From positions 1 to 45,983 of the forward strand of contig JAGXNP010000005.1 in NCBI GenBank assembly GCA_019894885.1: a stretch of 45,983 nucleotides of DNA. The letters are read 5' to 3'. The DNA comes from Promethearchaeota archaeon (GTDB taxonomy: Archaea > Asgardarchaeota > Lokiarchaeia > Sigyniarchaeales > SOKP01). Both the position numbers and the translations under genes were made by a program. Numbering within the stretch: the first letter of the stretch is position 1; each line of letters begins with the position of its first letter. The notes under the pieces are model-generated. The model was given only the letters and a program-made list of their open reading frames with translations. It did no database searches and was not told the origin of the DNA. Positions 14,897 to 22,395 of the stretch are shown here, in pieces.

Positions 14897-16066
14897 CTAA
14901 TTGAGAGTTCTTTCTATTCTTTCTAAGGCTTCTTTTAATTTTTCAATTGGTTGGGTTAAAGCGAATCTTACAAAACCTTCTCCATAAGTGCCAAAGCCCG
15001 TACCGGGAGTTAGGATTACGCCTTCGTTAATTAACTTTTTAACGAACTCCATGCTATTTGTTTCTCCTTCCGGTATACGAGTCCAGACATAAAAAGTCGC
15101 TTTAGGCTTGTCCGTGTTCCAACCGATATCATTAAGACCCTTTACTAAAACATCGCGCCTTTCCTCATATATTTTTACATTATCTCTTACGATTTTAGGT
15201 TTTTCTTCTGATTTATATTCATTTAAACCTTTTATTACAGCTTTTTGGATAAAAACTGGGCATCCCGAATCAATGTGAGACTTAACCTTCCTTAATCCAC
15301 TAATAATATCCTTATCCCCCACTGCCCATCCGCACCTAAATCCTGTCATGCAGAACATTTTTGACGAGCTATTAATTTCTACGTGATTCTGATCTATCTG
15401 CAAAAGCGATGGAGCGATATAATCCTCGTAAGTGAATTCTGAATACGGATTGTCATAGACAATGATGAAATTATAATCCTCTGCGTTATCTACGGCTTCT
15501 TTTAGAAATTCTTTCGTTGCTATTGCGCCAGTTGGATTATTTGGGTAATTTAAATACATTAATTTAGCTTTTTTTAAGATTTTACTTTCAATAACTTCAA
15601 AATTGGGTAAAAAGTCATTTTCTCTTAGTAAAGGAATCGAAAATATTTTTCCATCACATAATTTAGTGGCACCATTTTCATATACGGGATAACCGGGATT
15701 AGGGCATAATACAATATCTCCGGGATTAACAAACACTCTAGCGATATTAGCTACTCCCTCCTTTCCTCCTATTAGATTAGTTACTTCATCATTAGCATCA
15801 AATTTTAAATTAAATCTGACATCATACCACTTCTGTACAGCCTCTCTAAAATCTTGTTCTCCCTTACTTGATGGGTAATTTTGATTTTCGGGGATTTTTA
15901 CTTGATTAATTAGTTCATTAATAATCATCTCTGGAGTCGTTAAATCCGGGTCACCTATCCCTAAGGGGATGAAGTCTATTCCTTCCTTTTTCTTTTCATT
16001 GATTAGTTGCTCAATTTCAGCGAATATGTATCCTGGTAACTTGTTAATCCTATTTGCATATTTTAT
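14897..16066 (-). CDS. PLP-dependent class I/II aminotransferase (LL-diaminopimelate aminotransferase-like), start codon unclear
   Basis: The track begins at ATG 15928, but the frame stays open 45 codons further and encodes the normal N-terminus of the family, KYANRINKLPGYIFAEIEQL and then LGIGDPDLTTPE. No ATG, GTG or TTG occurs in that stretch; the best start positions are an ATA (16066) or ATT (16072), just after an in-frame TAA at 16073-16075. A TATA-like TTTATTTAC lies about 33 bases ahead. Full length would be about 389 residues, normal for fold-type I enzymes. Seen motifs: the PLP lysine in SSSKMFCMTGFRCGW, NYPNNPTGA, and YDNPYSEF. It moves an amino group between an amino acid and a 2-oxoacid in the cytoplasm. 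DapL-like is the closest style I recognise, but aspartate/alanine-type specificity cannot be excluded. Confidence 0.85.
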   Translation of the reverse strand: MKYANRINKLPGYIFAEIEQLINEKKKEGIDFIPLGIGDPDLTTPEMIINELINQVKIPENQNYPSSKGEQDFREAVQKWYDVRFNLKFDANDEVTNLIGGKEGVANIARVFVNPGDIVLCPNPGYPVYENGATKLCDGKIFSIPLLRENDFLPNFEVIESKILKKAKLMYLNYPNNPTGAIATKEFLKEAVDNAEDYNFIIVYDNPYSEFTYEDYIAPSLLQIDQNHVEINSSSKMFCMTGFRCGWAVGDKDIISGLRKVKSHIDSGCPVFIQKAVIKGLNEYKSEEKPKIVRDNVKIYEERRDVLVKGLNDIGWNTDKPKATFYVWTRIPEGETNSMEFVKKLINEGVILTPGTGFGTYGEGFVRFALTQPIEKLKEALERIERTLN

Positions 16067-16307
16067 TTTAATTTAAAACACCAAGCAAATTTTAGTAAAT
16101 AAAAAATTGTATTAACTCATTCACAAATAGATAAAAATCTTATGAAATAGATTAAGTAAAAATGAATTACCTTTATACATAAAACGCGAAATTTTTTTCG
16201 TAGAATTCAGCTTAGTTTATATTCTATAATCAATGAATTAAAATCTAAATTTATTATTATTAACACTAAATGAATAATTATTTGAAAAAAGAGGTAGCTT
16301 ACACTAA

Positions 16308-16721
16308 ATGGGTCGTCATACGAGGTTAAGACAGGTCAAAGATCCTCCACAAAATTTCTATTTTCAATCTGAAAATGACAACTCATCAATCGGATTAAAT
16401 ATCGCAGAATTCGAAGCCTTAAGGTTAAAACATTACATTTCTTTAACCCAAAAAAGTTCCGCTGATACCATGGGAGTGTCCCAACCTACATTTTCGCGAA
16501 TTTTAGAGAAAGCTCACGAAAAACTTACGCAAGCCCTAATAGAAGGAAAAGATATCCGTGTTTATGGAGGGAAAGTTAATCTTAAGCAAGATTATAAAGG
16601 TTACGGATGTTTAAATTGTGATGAAGAATGGGAAGATGAATTAGCTTCTAAAAATCGCAAAGTAAACTGCCACAATTGTAACAGTAAAAAAGTCTATTTT
16701 TTAGTAAGAGAACCCCTCTAA
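16308..16721 (+). CDS. DUF134 (UPF0251) DNA-binding protein with zinc ribbon
   Basis: The 137-residue protein opens MGRHTRLRQV, typical of the DUF134/UPF0251 family, followed by LNIAEFEALRLKHY and a helix-turn-helix (SSADTMGVSQPTFSRILEKA, about residues 53-72). The C-terminal third has two cysteine pairs, CLNC and CHNC, spaced as a zinc ribbon. Family members are presumed transcription regulators and often sit near Fe-S or Mo-Fe cofactor genes; here two Fe-S proteins follow on the same strand 130 bases on, so it may control them. A weak GAGGT lies 13 bases before the ATG. Confidence 0.85.
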   Translation: MGRHTRLRQVKDPPQNFYFQSENDNSSIGLNIAEFEALRLKHYISLTQKSSADTMGVSQPTFSRILEKAHEKLTQALIEGKDIRVYGGKVNLKQDYKGYGCLNCDEEWEDELASKNRKVNCHNCNSKKVYFLVREPL

Positions 16722-16851
16722 TAATATATAACTATGAAGCTGAAGCGTAAAAAAAAGCTTTACCTTTACTTAAACACAGAATTTTAATTAAATTAAAAAC
16801 TTATCAATTTAATTATTTTTAAAAAATTTCATTTTGGGAAGATGAAAATTA

Positions 16852-17961
16852 GTGGATAAAGAACATAATAAAGTATGGTATAAAGCAGCGCTAACTATAA
16901 TCAAAGCAGGACAACTTCCTATGGTAGTTAATGATGATCTTATTGAATTATTGAGACTGATAATGACTGATGAACAAGCTGAGTTTATAACAGTTTTCAG
17001 AAAACCTTCGCTAAGCATTGATCAGTTAAAAGACAAAACTAATTTGGATGAGGAAGCTTTAACACAGACTTTAAACGCTCTAATGGACAACGGAATTATC
17101 GTTGGCGTTCTTAGTAGGAGATCGGGTATTATGGTGTATAGACTTCTTGGACCGTTCCCCGGCCTTTTTGAAATGCAGTTCATGAGAGGAGAAACGGGAG
17201 AAAAACAAAAGAAACTTGCACAAATTTTCGACAATATTTTTAAGGAATTAAGTAAAGGAACTCAAAATAATTACGAAAATATCGTAGAACAATATAAAAA
17301 TTACCCTCCAATAACAAGAGTTGTCCCTGTTGAAGAGGAAATAAAAGATGTTCCTGTTGATAAGATATTACCTTATGAAGAAGCTTCTAGAATAGTAGAA
17401 AAGTATGATGATATCGCTCTAGTTCATTGTTACTGTAGACATGAAAAGGATTTACTTGAACACTCTTGTAGCGTAACAAATGAGAGATTAAATTGTTTTT
17501 TATTAGGAAAAAGCGCACAATTTGCTATTAAACATAATTTTGGTAAATCAATATCGAAAAAGGACGCAAAATCAATAATAAATAATGCGTCTGATGAAGG
17601 CCTCGTTCACAAGGCATTCCATGTTCACCTTAAACCAGAATTAGACGAAGAAGCCCTCTGCAATTGCTGTCGCTGTTGCTGTGGTATATTCTCATTGTTT
17701 TGGGAGGGTATTTCGCCGTACCATTGCTATACAAGTTATTTAGCGGAAGTTGACGAGGATTCTTGCGTTGGATGTGGTACATGTGTAAAGAAGTGCCCTA
17801 TGGAAGCAATTGATTTGGTCGAAAATATTGCATCAATTAATAGTAGTAGATGTATAGGCTGCGGTGTATGTGTTCACCATTGTCCCGAAGAAGCAATGAA
17901 ATTAAAAAGAACAGGGAATCGGGAAGTCTTTGTACCCCCTCCAAAAATAAAAACAACTTAA
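16852..17961 (+). CDS. Fe-S protein: winged-helix-like N-terminus, Cys-rich centre, C-terminal 2x[4Fe-4S] ferredoxin domain (paralogue 1)
   Basis: GTG start; 369 residues. Residues ~30-110 look like a winged helix (LRLIMTDEQAEFITVFRKP ... LMDNGIIVGVLSRRSG). The centre has CYCRH with further cysteines (about 190-215) and a dense CNCCRCCCG cluster (about 267-275). The C-terminus carries two ferredoxin repeats, CVGCGTCVKKCP and CIGCGVCVHHCP, for two [4Fe-4S] clusters. The next gene starts 17 bases on and encodes a paralogue; a third lies at 30706..31767. This domain set recurs in anaerobic archaea, and I know no proven function. A redox-sensing or electron-carrying role in the cytoplasm is inference from the clusters. 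Confidence 0.85.
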   Translation: MDKEHNKVWYKAALTIIKAGQLPMVVNDDLIELLRLIMTDEQAEFITVFRKPSLSIDQLKDKTNLDEEALTQTLNALMDNGIIVGVLSRRSGIMVYRLLGPFPGLFEMQFMRGETGEKQKKLAQIFDNIFKELSKGTQNNYENIVEQYKNYPPITRVVPVEEEIKDVPVDKILPYEEASRIVEKYDDIALVHCYCRHEKDLLEHSCSVTNERLNCFLLGKSAQFAIKHNFGKSISKKDAKSIINNASDEGLVHKAFHVHLKPELDEEALCNCCRCCCGIFSLFWEGISPYHCYTSYLAEVDEDSCVGCGTCVKKCPMEAIDLVENIASINSSRCIGCGVCVHHCPEEAMKLKRTGNREVFVPPPKIKTT

Positions 17962-17978
17962 AAAATAAGGTTTAATAA

Positions 17979-19073
17979 ATGACAGAAAAATCTTGGTACC
18001 AACTAGCTAGAACTATCCTTAGGGCAGGAGGACCTCCCGTCCCTATCAACGATACGCTTTTAGACTTAATAAAGCTGTTAATTAATGAAGAACAGTTAAA
18101 GTTCCTTTTAAATTTTAGAAAACCTATGAACCTCGACCAAATTAAATCCAAAATAAATCTTGAGAATTTCAAATTAAATGAAATGCTTAACGATTTAATG
18201 GATATAGGAATGATAACAGGTATACCCAGTAGAAATACTGGTATAATGGTTTATAGATTAGTTGGTTTTCTACCAGGATTACTAGAATTTACTCTTATGC
18301 GTGGTGAAACTGGACTAAAACAACGGAAAATTGCTGCTTTATGGGATAAATTGTTTAAGGAAGAAGCAATTATAACTCAGAAAAATTACGAAGTCGTAAT
18401 GAAGGCATTTAAAGATGCTCCACCAATTGATAGGGTAGTCCCTATTGACCGTCAAATTGACCCACCTGAAGATATGGTAATACCTGAGGATGATATAAGA
18501 AAAATTATAGAGAAATATGACATTATAGGCGTATCCTATTGCTATTGTAGACATCTTAAAGATTTATTGGATGAACCATGTAAGATAAATGCTCCAAGGA
18601 AAAATTGCTTAAGTTTTGGTAGAACAGCAAAGTTTGCTATCGATCATCAATTTGCTGAACAAATCTCGAAAAAAGAAGCAACAAAAATAATTGAAGAGGC
18701 AGAGGAATTAGGATTAGTTCATAAAGCTTTTCACATAAAGGGAGATCCCACAAATAATGAACTAGCAATTTGTAATTGCTGCAAATGTTGTTGCGGAAAC
18801 CTTCAAGCGTTTTATTCTGGCACATCTCCAACTCATACATATACTTCTTATATCGCCAACATAAACGAAAACGATTGCGTTGGATGTGGTACATGTTTGG
18901 ATGTTTGCCCAATGAATTCAATAGAATTAGAAGATACAACCGCCTTAGTTAATGAGGAAAGATGTTTTGGATGTGGAGTATGTGCTAGTACATGTCCTGA
19001 GAACGCAATAGAATTACGAAAAACAGGACTTAGGAAAGTTTTTATTGCTGCTCCTAAAGTTTCATTATCCTAA
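17979..19073 (+). CDS. Fe-S protein with winged-helix-like and ferredoxin domains (paralogue 2)
   Basis: 364 residues, colinear with the gene just upstream: the same opening (SWYQLARTILRAGGPPVP against VWYKAALTIIKAGQLPMV), the same PFPGL/FLPGL and MRGETG motif after the winged helix, CYCRH, CNCCKCCCG, then CVGCGTCLDVCP and CFGCGVCASTCP. It begins 17 bases after the previous stop, with AAGGT as a weak ribosome site, so the two form an operon and arose by tandem duplication. Divergence is large enough that they are probably not redundant; they might form a heterodimer. Confidence 0.85.
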   Translation: MTEKSWYQLARTILRAGGPPVPINDTLLDLIKLLINEEQLKFLLNFRKPMNLDQIKSKINLENFKLNEMLNDLMDIGMITGIPSRNTGIMVYRLVGFLPGLLEFTLMRGETGLKQRKIAALWDKLFKEEAIITQKNYEVVMKAFKDAPPIDRVVPIDRQIDPPEDMVIPEDDIRKIIEKYDIIGVSYCYCRHLKDLLDEPCKINAPRKNCLSFGRTAKFAIDHQFAEQISKKEATKIIEEAEELGLVHKAFHIKGDPTNNELAICNCCKCCCGNLQAFYSGTSPTHTYTSYIANINENDCVGCGTCLDVCPMNSIELEDTTALVNEERCFGCGVCASTCPENAIELRKTGLRKVFIAAPKVSLS

Positions 19074-19101
19074 AATTATTCCTTTCTGTTATTTAGATAT
19101 T

Positions 19102-20694
19102 TCAGATTAAGCTTTCACCAACAACGCTGGGATGTGGTTTTTTTTCTAACATTTCTAGCAGAGTTGGGACTATGTCCGTTATTTTACAATATGAAACTTC
19201 TTTTTTTGGTATATTTTTTGAACCTCCAATAATAAGCGGAACAACCGTAGATTTTTTAAGACCAATATCATGTAAATACAAATTTTTGTTTTCTTTTTTT
19301 CCATGTTTAATATTATACGCAACATCACCGCAGGTGCTAACTATTATGTCTGCCCTCCTGGGATTTTTAAAGTTCCGCGAAAGCAGATCGGGGTATAATG
19401 GATAGTCAATATGAGAAGTAGCATCCAACCACTCATTTAAAGTGTGAAATTTATTGTCTAATAACTTGCTCGCAATCTCGTCGTTAATATAATTAAACAC
19501 ATCATCATCAACAGCTTCAGTAGAGTACTTAGTTTTAAATTCCTTACCATTTCCTGTATATTCTATAGAACTTTTTATAATTTTACCTGTGTTTTGATCT
19601 TTTCTTTTTAAGTGGATTTTTCCCTTTTTAGAGGTGTTCCCATCGTCACAATAATACATTAATCGGATACCATTAAGAGTAAATAGCTTTTCTAACACAT
19701 TAATTTGATTTGGACCATAATTCTCCATTTCTGAAATTGTTGGATGATTCCAATAGAGTTCATTCGCGTTGCTGTTAGACTTAAAATTGAAAAACCCTAC
19801 GCTATTAAATCCTCCCAAATTCATATTTCCTTTAATGTTCTTTCGCGGGTGATAATGTTTTAGACCATTTTCGTTAAAAAATCCCCCAAAATCCCCTAAA
19901 CTTTTTGCTTTATAGTTTCCATGGTCAGAGGAGATTGCAATAGCGGTTTCTTCTAAATAACCTAATTTTTCTAGTCCTTCGAGTAAGATTCCAAGTACTT
20001 TATCTATGTGAAACAAATTTAGCTTATACATCTCTGAATCAAAACCGTAAAGGTGCATCATTATATCTGAAGATACGAACAAGAGGTTAGAAGCAATTGG
20101 AGCTTCTTTAGTATCAAAAAATTTCTTCGGGTTTTCAAAAGTTTTTAGTAATTTCTTCACGGCAATTAAGTTAGCTTTCATAATGTACTTATTAATGTTA
20201 TGAGAATGTTTTATTAAGAGGTAATACAAGATTAATTTAGTTTTTCTCTCGGGGTAAAGATAACTAGCACCTCTACTAATAAATTGACTAATACTTGCTG
20301 TATTTCCTTCTCCAACCATTTCGAATAAAGTTTTACAGTTCTTACCCAAATCATCGTTTAATTTATAGATTTGAATTCTTTCGTCCGATCCAATTGAATT
20401 ATATGATCTTAAAAAAGGGGGAACCTCATTTCGTTCCATCCAATGAAAAGAGGGCACTCCGTGGCATAATTCCTCTAAGTAATTGCCTGTATATGTACCA
20501 GTCATCATTGACACTTGAGTCGGAAAGGTTAATGAAGGAAAATCTGTTATACAATTTTTTGAATAAATTCCCTCATTCATTAACCGTTTCAAATTAGGAA
20601 GGGACCCATCTTCGATGAGGTTGAAAAATTGATCAGATCTTATATCATCTATAATGCAAAAAATGACATTTTTAATCTGATTCATCAAATTCAT
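19102..20694 (-). CDS. Alkaline-phosphatase-superfamily hydrolase (phosphodiesterase/nucleotide pyrophosphatase type)
   Basis: 530 residues, no signal peptide. The N-terminus has the superfamily's metal site and nucleophile: FCIIDDIRSD (metal aspartates, about 16-17) and FPSLTFPTQVSMMTG with the threonine nucleophile near residue 56, the order seen in type I phosphodiesterases and nucleotide pyrophosphatases. SSDHGNY (about 256-262) supplies the second metal site, and the C-terminus ends in the usual ITDIVPTLLEML and a closing GESL. It hydrolyses phosphate or sulfate esters; the substrate cannot be read. The 365-405 insert (KRKDQNTGKIIKSSIEYTGN region) is polar. It faces the Fe-S genes tail to tail with 28 bases between. 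Confidence 0.82.
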   Translation of the reverse strand: MNLMNQIKNVIFCIIDDIRSDQFFNLIEDGSLPNLKRLMNEGIYSKNCITDFPSLTFPTQVSMMTGTYTGNYLEELCHGVPSFHWMERNEVPPFLRSYNSIGSDERIQIYKLNDDLGKNCKTLFEMVGEGNTASISQFISRGASYLYPERKTKLILYYLLIKHSHNINKYIMKANLIAVKKLLKTFENPKKFFDTKEAPIASNLLFVSSDIMMHLYGFDSEMYKLNLFHIDKVLGILLEGLEKLGYLEETAIAISSDHGNYKAKSLGDFGGFFNENGLKHYHPRKNIKGNMNLGGFNSVGFFNFKSNSNANELYWNHPTISEMENYGPNQINVLEKLFTLNGIRLMYYCDDGNTSKKGKIHLKRKDQNTGKIIKSSIEYTGNGKEFKTKYSTEAVDDDVFNYINDEIASKLLDNKFHTLNEWLDATSHIDYPLYPDLLSRNFKNPRRADIIVSTCGDVAYNIKHGKKENKNLYLHDIGLKKSTVVPLIIGGSKNIPKKEVSYCKITDIVPTLLEMLEKKPHPSVVGESLI

Positions 20695-20783
20695 AAAACT
20701 AAAACTTAGGAATGAAATTAAGTTTTACCAAAAATATGGTGCTTTCTCAAAAGTTTTAATAAACACACCACACAAAATTGTTT

Positions 20784-21168
20784 ATGACTTCAGATATTAA
20801 GTATAGAAAGAGATATACTTACATTTTTGTCTTTTTCTATCTTTGTGAAGGCTTTTCTCAGGGAATACCTAAAATGCACTAACCGTTGTTAACCAAACGG
20901 TACGCGGTGACTTAGTTAAAAATTACTATCCAAACCTTAAAAGCACATATTTTGCTATTTTAGTTTCACTATCAAACTTGGGTCAAAATAGGGTACAATT
21001 ATCGGTGCAGGTCTTTTTGCTCTTTTTGTACTATTTACTACCGAATTTTATTTAATATTTTTCTTTGTTTCCGTTTTCTGTGCTGTGAGTTTGTTAATAG
21101 GTTTCTTAATTTTTAGGAAAATTGATCCCATTGATTATGAATTAAGTAATGCTTCGAGTGAAAACTAA
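20784..21168 (+). pseudogene. Decayed MFS transporter (N- and C-terminal remnants)
   Basis: Not in the ORF track. From ATG 20784 the frame gives MTSDIKYRKRYTYIFVFF and then YLCEGFSQGIPKMH before a stop: the first helix of an MFS carrier of the AmpG-like style. After a gap another frame reads RGDLVKNYYPNLKSTYFAIL and SLSNLGQ, which then shifts at 20988-20992 into IIGAGLFALFVLF ... LLIGFLIFRKIDPIDYEL and a stop at 21168. These are last-helices features of the same transporter class. The remnant spans about 130 codons where a working MFS protein has about 400, so most of the middle is deleted. The live MFS gene at 25.5 kb is of a different subtype. Confidence 0.7.
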
Positions 21169-21202
21169 AATACATCAATTTTCTTTTTTTTTTTTAATTA
21201 GT

Positions 21203-21231
21203 AATATAAGAGAGAAAAAATAAAAAAATAA
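21203..21231 (-). terminator. Oligo-T terminator of the tRNA gene
   Basis: Reading the minus strand just past the acceptor stem gives TTATTTTTTTATTTTTTCTC, two T-runs as expected for archaeal termination. No CCA is encoded: the base after the acceptor stem is T (discriminator U), typical of archaeal tRNA-Thr. The T12 run at 21184-21195 on the plus strand lies just beyond the MFS remnant. Confidence 0.6.
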
Positions 21232-21331
21232 GCCTCCGACGGGATTTGAACCCGCGACCTGCAGATTACAAGTCTCAGCAATTAATAGGGGATAATTAAA
21301 TTCTGCTGCTATACCGCTAAGCCACGGAGGC
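21232..21331 (-). tRNA. tRNA-Thr (anticodon UGU) with a 29-nt non-canonical intron
   Basis: On the minus strand the acceptor arms GCCTCCG and CGGAGGC pair fully. The D arm is GCTTAGCGGTATAGC, the T arm GCGGG-TTCAAAT-CCCGT. After removal of 29 bases the anticodon arm is GCAGA-CTTGTAA-TCTGC, anticodon TGT (21268-21270 on the plus strand), so threonine. The intron (about 21274-21302) does not lie at the usual site after base 37 but within the 5' side of the anticodon stem, between bases 30 and 31. CAGC in the exon pairs with GCTG at the intron's 3' end, flanked on both sides by the same 3-base bulge AGA; cutting after the second bulge base gives an intact stem. That is a bulge-helix-bulge layout for the archaeal splicing endonuclease. 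Confidence 0.93.
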
Positions 21332-21338
21332 TTAAATG

Positions 21339-21360
21339 TTATATATAAAAATAATATTAC
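21339..21360 (-). promoter_or_regulatory. AT-rich promoter region of tRNA-Thr
   Basis: The minus strand upstream of the tRNA reads GTAATATTATTTTTATATAT, with TATA-like elements 10-28 bases ahead of the mature 5' end. The exact box cannot be chosen. The following stretch 21361-21600 holds no gene I can see. Confidence 0.35.
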
Positions 21361-21600
21361 TAGAATTTTTAATTTTTTGGATTTATCTAGCTATTTAAGT
21401 CCATTATTTCAATTTGAAACAAATTATTTCTTCCTTCTATCTTTTAGTGCTTCCTCTCTTGTGAGCCCAATAAATAAATTCTTAATTTTATGGTTTTAGA
21501 CGCACTTAAAATTCAATACAAATAATTATATGTTAACTTTACTTTTTCTTTATTTATATACTATTTATTCTGTATTATCGAAAAGGAGAGTTAATTCACT

Positions 21601-21948
21601 TTGTTTACTAAAGAAGATGTAGAGATTTTAGCGTATCAACGCTATACGTCGGGAGAAGATTACGATAAATCAGTCTGGTACTTAGCTGAGCTTTTAGTTA
21701 AGATCTTGAAAAATGTGAAGAATGGAGACGATATAAAACCATTTGAAACAGATAATTTGGTCTTATTACTAAATGAAAATGTTAATGGGGAACTTATAGA
21801 ACCGACTAAAGACGAAATTAAAGAAATAGCTGAAATTATTTACTACCAACATCCAGAAAAGAGTAAACTTCACTTTTTTGTTGCAGAAAAGCAATTACTT
21901 CTTAATGAAATAAAAAAGGTTATTAAAGAAAATAGAAAAGACCAGTAA
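21601..21948 (+). CDS. Small helical protein, two DUF2934-like segments
   Basis: TTG start, 115 residues, with GGAG about 15 bases upstream. Two stretches look alike and resemble the short DUF2934 helix pair: DVEILAYQRYTSGEDYDKS..YLAELL (about 4-31) and EIKEIAEIIYYQHPEKSK..FVAEKQLL (about 76-102), each with an [A/E]xxIY/AYxxY core and a closing AE-x-x-L. The family assignment is tentative. The protein is soluble and acidic with a lysine-rich end. It is followed at once by a TldD/PmbA scrap on the other strand and gives no operon clue. Confidence 0.6.
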   Translation: MFTKEDVEILAYQRYTSGEDYDKSVWYLAELLVKILKNVKNGDDIKPFETDNLVLLLNENVNGELIEPTKDEIKEIAEIIYYQHPEKSKLHFFVAEKQLLLNEIKKVIKENRKDQ

Positions 21949-21955
21949 TTTTTAC

Positions 21956-22180
21956 TTATTGTGTTACGGCCGTTATTGTACAATCCTTGACTTTTAATGT
22001 TGGTGTAAATGTAGGCGTTAGTACTTCCCACCAATAAATTTGTTTAACATCTTTACCAATTGCAGAAATGTTCGTACAAATTCTTAATAGATTATCAGAT
22101 AAGCGAAGTCTTCTAACTGTTTTTTTAATTTCTCCATTCTCCATTATTAAAATCCCACTATCTCTAATACTTTTGATACA
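21956..22180 (-). pseudogene. C-terminal remnant of a TldD/PmbA-type metallopeptidase gene
   Basis: The 62-residue ORF reads MENGEIKKTVRRLRLSDNLL, ISAIGKDVKQIYWWE, and TPTLKVKDCTITAVTQ. This is the closing part of TldD/PmbA-family proteins (ENGEI, N-L-L, IG-D, P-L-V-D-TI-A). The frame is open only about 12 codons further upstream (SIRDSGILI) to a TGA, and no catalytic HExxxH helix or N-terminal domains exist nearby, so some 380 residues are missing. It is best read as the end of a deleted gene. Between 22181 and the polymerase start nothing else is seen. Confidence 0.65.
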
Positions 22181-22364
22181 TCATATGATATTTATTTTAA
22201 TAATATTAGTTTTTTTAACGATAAAATCTAACAAATTAAGAGAACTTTAGAGTTTCTTAAAAAAAAATGGAAATAAACCTAATCTGTCTCCTATATTAAA
22301 TTATTTTAATCACTAAATATATTAAACTCAGAATAGTTGAGATTAAAACCTCAAAAATAATAAT

Positions 22365-22373
22365 ATTAAATAG
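22365..22373 (+). promoter_or_regulatory. TATA box of the DNA polymerase gene
   Basis: ATTAAATAG is centred about 27 bases before the TTG at 22396. That is the archaeal TATA-to-start distance, and it supports the TTG as both transcript start and first codon of a leaderless message. Confidence 0.5.
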
Positions 22374-22395
22374 AAAGTAATTTGTATTACTAAAT

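Noticed and set aside
18339-18939. Track ORFs antisense to the Fe-S protein genes (17022, 17972, 18339, 18637)
   Set aside because: Cysteine- and leucine-rich translations arise from the complementary strand of cysteine codons; no independent coding sign.
20701-20726. AAAACTT-12-AAGTTTT upstream of the phosphodiesterase gene as an operator
   Set aside because: Only 7-bp arms of low complexity; such dyads are expected by chance in this AT-rich DNA.
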